Shown here: in pieces, positions 6,993 to 12,922 of the stretch
How positions within the stretch are numbered: the stretch's first letter is position 1
How the letters are laid out: the number at the start of each line of letters is the position of its first letter
Assembly (NCBI GenBank): GCA_964629325.1
Contig: CAZVSC010000043.1
Span: forward strand, 1 to 23,347
DNA length: 23,347 nucleotides
Direction of reading: 5' to 3'
Source: Eutrophocola sp964629325
GTDB taxonomy: Bacteria; Pseudomonadota; Gammaproteobacteria; Pseudomonadales; Pseudohongiellaceae
Notes under the pieces: generated by a model
Databases searched by the model: none
What the model saw: only the letters and a program-made list of their open reading frames with translations
Told to the model about the DNA's origin: nothing
Position numbers and translations under genes: made by a program

Positions 6993-8111
6993 TTACAGTT
7001 GCGGAGCGAATTTCTGGATTCGCCGCCCGTTATTGACTTCCGCCGTGTAGACATTGCCCATCGAGTCAACTGCGATGTTATGCACCCAGTCGAACTGACC
7101 AGCCTGCCTTCCGCCCTGCCCGAAGGAGCCCATCGTGGCAAGGCTCTCCCTGTCCAGGCGCCAGATACGGCGATTGGCGCCATCGGCGATGAACAGCCAG
7201 CGGTAATTTTCGAGCGGTGAAATGGCAATATCCCAGACCGAGCCGTTAGCCAGGGTTTGCGAAGCCACATGGCTTTCCCGCACGAAGGTGCCGTCACGGG
7301 TGAATACCTGCAGCCGGTTGCCTGTCCTGTCCGCCACGTAGACAAGGTCATCCGGGCCCAGCACGACAGCATGAACAGGCCCCATGAACTGGTCGGGAAG
7401 CGTAAAGTCAGGGGCATTGGAATAAGCCGGTAGCGGAGAATCATCCGGGACGTTGCCAAAGGCGCCCCAGTGGCGCTTGTAGGCCCCGGTCGTACTGTCA
7501 AAAACCACGATCCGCCGGTTCAGGTAACCATCGGCGATGTAGACTTCTCCTGCACTTGTATCCACAGCGATATCGGCCGGACGCCCCAGGCGTTGCGTAT
7601 CATTGCTTCCCCCAGTTTCCCCGGGCACGCCGATTGTCAGCACATGCTCCCCTTCCATCGTGTACTTGACCACGATATGCATACCCCCTGCATCCTGGTT
7701 GCCGCCGATCCACACAAATCCCTCTGTATCGACAAAAATGCCGTGCTCGTTGAGCGGCCAGTCTGCTTCAGGTTGCCGCCAGGCCTGTGTCGCCACATTC
7801 CATTCGGGGCCTCCCCATGCACGCAGCAAGTCGCCATTCCTGCTGAATTGCAGCACCGCGGGGGCCGGATTGCAGCACAGTGCGGCCATGGGTTCCTGTG
7901 CACGGAACAGGTCATCGGCACTGAGGGTTTTCGGCCGGTGAAGAACCCAGATGGTGTCATCCTGGGCAACATCAATGCCCGAAACCTGGCCCAGGATCAT
8001 GTCATCAGGAAGGTCCCGGGGCCAGGCAGCATCAACCGAGTAGACTGGTTCCCCCTGTGCCTGCAGGCAGGTGCTTGCTAATAACAACAATCCTGTGAAG
8101 AGTAGTTTCAT
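6993..8111 (-). CDS. exported NHL-repeat protein resembling peptidyl-alpha-hydroxyglycine alpha-amidating lyase (PAL)
   Basis: 372 residues with signal peptide MKLLFTGLLLLASTCLQAQG, then a six-bladed-propeller pattern of NHL repeats (for example GRPADIAVDTSAGEVYIADG and VHNIAVDSMGNVYTAEV). PAL cleaves C-terminal alpha-hydroxyglycine to a peptide amide and glyoxylate. Compared from memory with the rat PAL active site, the zinc histidines correspond to H123 (EHGIFVD), H247 (PVHAVVL) and H344 (WVHNIAVD). The catalytic Tyr and Arg residues correspond to Y196 (ADGYLNRRIV), R59 (VLHRP) and R262 (ADRTGNR). No monooxygenase (PHM) domain is fused or adjacent. The ATG follows AGGGGGATGTC. It lies 27 bp after the DUF1289 gene and heads the secreted module. 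The true substrate is unknown; a non-enzymatic NHL binding protein is the alternative. Confidence 0.8.
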   Translation of the reverse strand: MKLLFTGLLLLASTCLQAQGEPVYSVDAAWPRDLPDDMILGQVSGIDVAQDDTIWVLHRPKTLSADDLFRAQEPMAALCCNPAPAVLQFSRNGDLLRAWGGPEWNVATQAWRQPEADWPLNEHGIFVDTEGFVWIGGNQDAGGMHIVVKYTMEGEHVLTIGVPGETGGSNDTQRLGRPADIAVDTSAGEVYIADGYLNRRIVVFDSTTGAYKRHWGAFGNVPDDSPLPAYSNAPDFTLPDQFMGPVHAVVLGPDDLVYVADRTGNRLQVFTRDGTFVRESHVASQTLANGSVWDIAISPLENYRWLFIADGANRRIWRLDRESLATMGSFGQGGRQAGQFDWVHNIAVDSMGNVYTAEVNNGRRIQKFAPQL

Positions 8112-8138
8112 GACATCCCCCTGGTCCTGAATACGGCA

Positions 8139-8591
8139 TCACGCCATTCTGTGTGTCTCGAAATACCTGTCAAAATGCGCCTGGCTGAGTGTAAACAACT
8201 CCTGGTTGATCTCCAGGATCAGGTCCCTGAGATCGACGCCGGCATACGCCGGTGTCAGTTCAGCACCGATGTCCTGCAAGCTGTCGATCCGGTACAGGCG
8301 TTTTTGCAGCAGGTTGTGCAACCAGCAGTAAGGCGACATTTCCGGATCATGGAAAAACCGGTAATCCTCCAGTGCCTGCTGCAGCCTTGCCAAAGAGAAA
8401 ATACGGAACCGCTCGGCCATGATCTGCGTGGTGAGCTGGTCAATCCGGCGCAGAACGGCGCGTTTCTCGTCCTCGCTGTAGCGGTTCCAGTTGATGACTT
8501 CAAAGCCGAATCGCTTGCACCCGCGGCAAATCTTGTCGCCCAGGGACGTGGTGGAACAAATACCGATACAGGGTGTTTTGACAGTATTCAT
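8139..8591 (-). CDS. DUF1289 domain protein with four-cysteine cluster
   Basis: 150 residues, no signal peptide, so cytoplasmic. The N-terminal DUF1289 segment carries four conserved cysteines, C8 and C12 (TPCIGIC) and C22 and C25 (ICRGC), which suggest a zinc or iron-sulfur site. It is followed by the typical NWNRYSEDEKRAVLRRI helix. The remaining ~95 residues are helical and not recognised. The frame extends 19 codons further upstream, but the start is placed at ATG 8591 because the domain begins directly afterwards and the extra codons are not family-like. It is divergent from acnB, an arrangement I believe is shared with Pseudomonas. It is followed after 27 bp by the NHL gene and may be co-transcribed with it. 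Function unknown. Confidence 0.82.
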   Translation of the reverse strand: MNTVKTPCIGICSTTSLGDKICRGCKRFGFEVINWNRYSEDEKRAVLRRIDQLTTQIMAERFRIFSLARLQQALEDYRFFHDPEMSPYCWLHNLLQKRLYRIDSLQDIGAELTPAYAGVDLRDLILEINQELFTLSQAHFDRYFETHRMA

Positions 8592-8626
8592 GCGCCCCGA
8601 TTGTAACGTGACGAACAGGAGTGACC

Positions 8627-8655
8627 TAGTCTTTAAAGACCATTTCAAGTAAAAT
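8627..8655 (+). promoter_or_regulatory. candidate acnB promoter
   Basis: TAAAAT at 8650-8655 matches 5/6 of a -10 box. The -35 position 17 bp upstream (TAGTCT, 8627-8632) is weak at 3/6. The predicted start near 8662 gives a leader of about 57 nt before the GTG at 8719. The 12-bp palindrome overlaps the -35 and spacer. The poor -35 suggests dependence on an activator or that the true promoter lies elsewhere. Confidence 0.3.
8629..8640. promoter_or_regulatory. perfect 12-bp palindrome between DUF1289 gene and acnB
   Basis: GTCTTTAAAGAC is a perfect inverted repeat in the divergent intergenic region. It ends 9 bp upstream of the candidate acnB -10 TAAAAT (8650-8655), so it would lie in the -35/spacer zone. 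Such placement fits an operator for a dimeric regulator, but no regulator is identified and chance occurrence in this AT-richer stretch cannot be excluded. Confidence 0.35.
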
Positions 8656-8718
8656 TAGCGCCCTCTTTTCGTGCCATTGCGGCATCCCCAAACCATCTGT
8701 TTCATGAGGAACCTGGAA

Positions 8719-11316
8719 GTGCTTGAAGCTTATCGCCAACACGTGGAAGAACGGGCTGAAATGGGAACTGTGCCCAAGCCACTGGATGCAGAGCAGACCA
8801 CCGGTCTTGTCGAATTACTGAAAAACCCGCCAGCTGGTGAAGAAGACTTCCTCCTCGACCTGATCAGCAACCGTGTTCCGGCCGGTGTGGACGAAGCCGC
8901 CTACGTCAAGGCCGGGTTCCTGTCCGCCATCGCCAGGGGCGAGACTGCCTCCCCCCTGCTCTCCAGGCAGGATGCGGTGAAACTGCTCGGGACCATGCTG
9001 GGCGGCTACAACATCACCACCCTCGTCGACCTTCTGGACGATGACGAACTGGGGGCTGCCGCAGCTACCGAATTGTCGCAGATCCTGCTCATGTTCGACG
9101 CCTTCCACGACGTCGCCGAGAAGATGGATGCCGGCAATCCCCATGCGAAGGCTGCCATGCAGGCCTGGGCGGATGCCGAATGGTTCACTGGCCGTGAAAA
9201 AGTGCCCGAGGTCATTACCGTGACCGTTTTCAAGGTGCCTGGCGAAACCAATACCGACGACCTGTCACCGGCACCGGATGCCTGGTCACGCCCTGACATC
9301 CCCTTGCATGCCCTGGCCATGTACAAAATGCCCCGTGAAGGCATCACCAATGCCGTTCAGCAGGTCGAGGAACTGAAGAAACAGGGTCACATGGTCGCCC
9401 TGGTCGGTGACGTGGTCGGCACCGGCTCCAGCCGCAAGTCAGCCACCAACTCCGTTCTATGGCACATGGGCAACGATATCCCCCACATTCCGAACAAGCG
9501 TGTTGGCAGCATCGTGCTGGGCTCCTCGATTGCCCCGATCTTTTTCAACACCATGGAGGACGCCGGCGGCTTCCCCATTGAATGCAATGTCGACCCGATG
9601 GAAACCGGCGATGTTATCGATATACATCCTTACGCCGGCAAGATCACCAGACACGGCACCGATGAAGTCATCGCCGAGTTCGAGCTGAAAACCGACATGC
9701 TGCTGGACGAGGTCCAGGCTGGCGGCCGTATCAACATGATCATCGGGCGCGGCCTCACGGACCGCGCACGCGAGAAACTCGGCCTACCCCCATCGAAGGA
9801 ATTCCGCCGTCCGAAGGCCCAGGTAGAAAGCGACAAGGGCTTCACCCTGGCACAGAAAATGGTCGGCAAAGCCTGCGGCGTCAAGGGCATCCGCCCGGGC
9901 ACGTATTGCGAGCCACGCATGACCACGGTGGGCTCCCAGGACACCACCGGCCCCATGACCCGCGATGAACTGAAGGACCTGGCCTGCCTCGGGTTCACGG
10001 CCGACCTGGTCATGCAGTCGTTCTGCCACACGGCCGCCTATCCCAAGCCTGTGGACATTGAAACCCAGCATTCCCTGCCGGATTTCATCCAGACTCGTGG
10101 CGGTGTTTCCCTGCGCCCCGGGGACGGCATCATCCATTCCTGGCTGAACCGCATGCTCCTGCCGGATACCGTCGGTACCGGCGGCGACTCGCATACCCGT
10201 TTCCCGATCGGCATCTCGTTCCCGGCCGGTTCCGGCCTGGTCGCATTCGCAGCAGCCACCGGTGTCATGCCGCTCGATATGCCCGAGTCCGTCCTGGTTC
10301 GCTTCAAGGGTGAAATGCAGCCCGGGATTACCCTGCGCGACCTGGTCAATGCCATCCCTTACGCCGCCATCCAGCAGGGCCACCTGACCGTGGAAAAGAA
10401 AGGCAAGAAGAACATTTATTCCGGCCGCATCCTTGAGATCGAGGGACTGCCGGATCTCAAGATCGAGCAGGCGTTCGAGCTTTCCGACGCGTCGGCAGAA
10501 CGCTCTGCCGCCGGCTGCACCATCAAGCTGAATCCGGAGCCGATCATCGAGTACTTCAAGTCCAACGTCACGCTCCTGCGCTGGATGATCTCCCAGGGTT
10601 ATGGCGATCCCCGCACGCTGGAACGCCGCGCCAAAGCCATGGAAGAATGGCTGGCCAACCCGGAGCTGCTGGAAGCGGACGCCGATGCACAGTACAAGGA
10701 AATCATCGAGATCGATCTCAATGACATCAAGGAACCCCTGCTCGCCTGCCCGAACGACCCGGATGACGTCAAACCCCTGTCCGAAGTGGCAGGCACCAAG
10801 ATCGACGAAGTCTTCATCGGCTCCTGCATGCTCAACATCGGCAATTTCCGTGCTGCCGGCAAGGTTCTGGAACAGGCTGAAAGCGGTATACCGACGCGCC
10901 TTTGGATCGCACCTCCCACCAAGATGGACCAGCATCAGCTGACCGAGGAAGGTTACTACGCCATCTACGGCAAGGTCGGCGCACGAACCGAGATGCCGGG
11001 CTGCTCCCTGTGCATGGGCAACCAGGCGCGCGTAGCAGCGAAGTCCACCGTGGTGTCTACGTCCACCCGCAACTTCCCGAACCGTCTCGGCGACGGTGCC
11101 AATGTCTACCTGGCATCCGCGGAAATGGCAGCCGTCTGTTCATTGCTGGGCAAGATCCCCGACATGGAGGAATACATGGCCTATATGAACAGCCTGAACA
11201 CGATGTCGGGTGAGATCTACAGGTACATGAATTTCAACGAGATCAGCGAGTACATGAAAGGCGCAGAAAACGCCCGCAACATACCGCTGCAGAACATCCA
11301 GGAGGTTCAGGCCTGA
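8719..11316 (+). CDS. acnB: aconitate hydratase B (bifunctional aconitase / 2-methylisocitrate dehydratase)
   Basis: Interconverts citrate and isocitrate through cis-aconitate in the TCA cycle; the AcnB family also acts on 2-methylisocitrate. The [4Fe-4S] ligands are C703 (IGSCMLNIG), C762 and C765 (PGCSLCMGNQ), with the same spacing as E. coli C710/C769/C772. The order of an N-terminal HEAT-like domain, swivelling domain 4, then domains 1-3 is the AcnB order. The GTG at 8719 is chosen over ATG 8704 and the open frame from 8671. It aligns with the E. coli start (MLEEYRKHV versus MLEAYRQHV), gives exactly 865 residues as in E. coli, and has GAGGA 8 nt upstream. It stands alone, closed by a strong terminator. 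Confidence 0.97.
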   Translation: MLEAYRQHVEERAEMGTVPKPLDAEQTTGLVELLKNPPAGEEDFLLDLISNRVPAGVDEAAYVKAGFLSAIARGETASPLLSRQDAVKLLGTMLGGYNITTLVDLLDDDELGAAAATELSQILLMFDAFHDVAEKMDAGNPHAKAAMQAWADAEWFTGREKVPEVITVTVFKVPGETNTDDLSPAPDAWSRPDIPLHALAMYKMPREGITNAVQQVEELKKQGHMVALVGDVVGTGSSRKSATNSVLWHMGNDIPHIPNKRVGSIVLGSSIAPIFFNTMEDAGGFPIECNVDPMETGDVIDIHPYAGKITRHGTDEVIAEFELKTDMLLDEVQAGGRINMIIGRGLTDRAREKLGLPPSKEFRRPKAQVESDKGFTLAQKMVGKACGVKGIRPGTYCEPRMTTVGSQDTTGPMTRDELKDLACLGFTADLVMQSFCHTAAYPKPVDIETQHSLPDFIQTRGGVSLRPGDGIIHSWLNRMLLPDTVGTGGDSHTRFPIGISFPAGSGLVAFAAATGVMPLDMPESVLVRFKGEMQPGITLRDLVNAIPYAAIQQGHLTVEKKGKKNIYSGRILEIEGLPDLKIEQAFELSDASAERSAAGCTIKLNPEPIIEYFKSNVTLLRWMISQGYGDPRTLERRAKAMEEWLANPELLEADADAQYKEIIEIDLNDIKEPLLACPNDPDDVKPLSEVAGTKIDEVFIGSCMLNIGNFRAAGKVLEQAESGIPTRLWIAPPTKMDQHQLTEEGYYAIYGKVGARTEMPGCSLCMGNQARVAAKSTVVSTSTRNFPNRLGDGANVYLASAEMAAVCSLLGKIPDMEEYMAYMNSLNTMSGEIYRYMNFNEISEYMKGAENARNIPLQNIQEVQA

Positions 11317-11339
11317 CACCGGCTGTTCCAGTACGCCAC

Positions 11340-11371
11340 AAAAAAACCGCTGTCATACAGCGGTTTTTTTT
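11340..11371. terminator. bidirectional Rho-independent terminator between acnB and the MFS gene
   Basis: The stem CCGCTG (11347-11352) and CAGCGG (11358-11363) enclose a 5-nt loop, TCATA. The stem is preceded by seven A (11340-11346) and followed by eight T (11364-11371). The A and T runs give a U-tract on both strands, so one hairpin can end acnB transcripts (stop at 11316) and the convergent MFS transcript (stop at 11388). Confidence 0.92.
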
Positions 11372-11387
11372 ATGTCTGCCATTTTGA

Positions 11388-12770
11388 TTAAGCCGGTGCA
11401 GGATTACCCGCATTCGCATCCGGAGCTGGCTGGCCCTCATCAGCTTCCTTGCCCCCGGCGCCTGCAGAATGCCCGCCGGAATCGAGTTTCAGGAACAGCA
11501 GCAGGAAGGCTGCAATCACTGAACCTGCGCCCATCACCAAAGACAGGGTCGGCAGGTCCAGCTCAAATGTGAGCAGGAAACCGGCAATGATTGGTGATAA
11601 CACGGCCCCGCCCCTGCCCACTCCAATGCAGAAACCGGTACCGGATGCCCTGGCTTGTGTCGGGAACACCTCGACCAGAATGGCATAGGCTCCCACGATG
11701 CCGGCATTGACAAAGAATCCGGCCATCGCCACAAAAAGCTTGATCATGGCCAGCTCTTCGGGAGCTCGGCCAAAGATGGCCGTGAAGATCCATGCCATGA
11801 CGAAGGTGAAAATGGTCAGCGACTTCAGGCTGAAGCGGGTGCTGAGTACGCCAAAGAAGACACAGCCAAGCGCCCCCCCGATACTGGCCCATGTCAATGC
11901 CTCACCCGCCAGGTATGGGGCGTAACCCATATTCACCACCAGTGTCGGCGTCCACTTGAGGATGTAATACAGGGTGATGACATGCAGGAAATAAACTGCT
12001 GTCACCAGCAGCGTCGTTGCGATCATGGTTCTGGAAAAAATAAAGGCTGTGGATACTTTCCTGGCCGCCTCTTCGATAACGGGCAATTGCCCAACAGCGG
12101 AATGCCCCAGCCGTTTCATGGTGGCATTGATGCGTTCGAGCGCCCCTTCCGGCTGCTTTCGGGTCAGCCAATGGACGGATTCGGGCAGTATGAAGTAGGT
12201 CAGGGGAATGAAAATAACCGTTGCCGCGGCACCGAAATAAAACACCGCGCGCCAGTCGAAAAATTGCATCAACTGGGTGACGATGGAGCCGCCAACGACG
12301 CCCCCAACGGGATATCCGATAGTCATGATGGCTATCATCCTGGCCCGTTCCTTGAGGCTGGAAAATTCCGCAGCTACGGCATTGATTGCTGCCAGCATGC
12401 CGCCAATACCCAGGCCGGTAATGACACGCCAGATCGACAATTCAGCCAGGCTGGAGGTGGTGGTGACCATGAACATGCCAATTGCCATGGCAAACAGGCA
12501 GCCCATGATGGTGGGCCTGCGGCCAATTTTGTCGGCAACCCCGCCAAGCAGCACGGAGCCAACCGCCATGCCGATAAGCTCCATGGATAAAACAAACCCC
12601 AGGCCAACACTGCCTAACTCCCACTCCTGCACGATACCTGGCCCGGCGAAACTGATGGCGAGCACGTCAAAACCATCCAGTGCATTGAGCCCCACCGTCA
12701 ACCCGACGATCAGGTATTGCAGACGGCTCATGGCAGAAGTATCGAGTATTAGCCGCGGATCAGTGGTCAT
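11388..12770 (-). CDS. MFS transporter, aromatic acid:H+ symporter (AAHS) type
   Basis: 460 residues with 12 predicted membrane helices in the inner membrane. The first helix carries LDGFD (31-35), the DGFD mark of the AAHS subfamily (PcaK, BenK, MhpT). The loop between helices 2 and 3 holds GGVADKIGRRP (76-86), the general MFS motif A. GLGIGGMLAAINA and the helix 5 region GYPVGGVVGGS are also typical. AAHS members import aromatic acids such as 4-hydroxybenzoate or 3-(3-hydroxyphenyl)propionate with protons. The C-terminus ends in a low-complexity Ala/Gly/Pro tail of about 28 residues. It stands alone between acnB and pepN with no catabolic gene nearby, so the substrate cannot be named. The 152-bp region upstream shows a CATAAT (plus 12798-12803) but no good -35. 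Confidence 0.87.
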   Translation of the reverse strand: MTTDPRLILDTSAMSRLQYLIVGLTVGLNALDGFDVLAISFAGPGIVQEWELGSVGLGFVLSMELIGMAVGSVLLGGVADKIGRRPTIMGCLFAMAIGMFMVTTTSSLAELSIWRVITGLGIGGMLAAINAVAAEFSSLKERARMIAIMTIGYPVGGVVGGSIVTQLMQFFDWRAVFYFGAAATVIFIPLTYFILPESVHWLTRKQPEGALERINATMKRLGHSAVGQLPVIEEAARKVSTAFIFSRTMIATTLLVTAVYFLHVITLYYILKWTPTLVVNMGYAPYLAGEALTWASIGGALGCVFFGVLSTRFSLKSLTIFTFVMAWIFTAIFGRAPEELAMIKLFVAMAGFFVNAGIVGAYAILVEVFPTQARASGTGFCIGVGRGGAVLSPIIAGFLLTFELDLPTLSLVMGAGSVIAAFLLLFLKLDSGGHSAGAGGKEADEGQPAPDANAGNPAPA

Positions 12771-12922
12771 GATTCCCCCAGGATGTCATTAGCCGGGATT
12801 ATGCGTCATGGCCCCGGTTATCATTATTGTCAGTAAGAGCCGACAGGTGCCGGGCAAAAATGCCGGCCAAGCTTAATTCGGCCCCCGAATGATTACACAC
12901 TTCACCTGGATTCAGGTTAATT

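Noticed and set aside
9784..10935. 383-codon open frame on the minus strand within acnB.
   Set aside because: It is fully antisense to acnB, which is certain, and its translation resembles no family; long antisense frames are expected in GC-rich genes.
11655..12590. 311-codon plus-strand open frame opposite the MFS gene.
   Set aside because: Its product is rich in Gly, His, Gln and Asp as expected for the antisense of membrane helices, with no family resemblance; the minus-strand transporter is clear.
12771..12922. Short inverted repeats (around CCGGGCAAAAATGCCGG and ACCTGGATTCAGGT) between pepN and the MFS gene, considered as terminators.
   Set aside because: The stems are only 4-6 bp with bulges and lack a T-tract in either direction.
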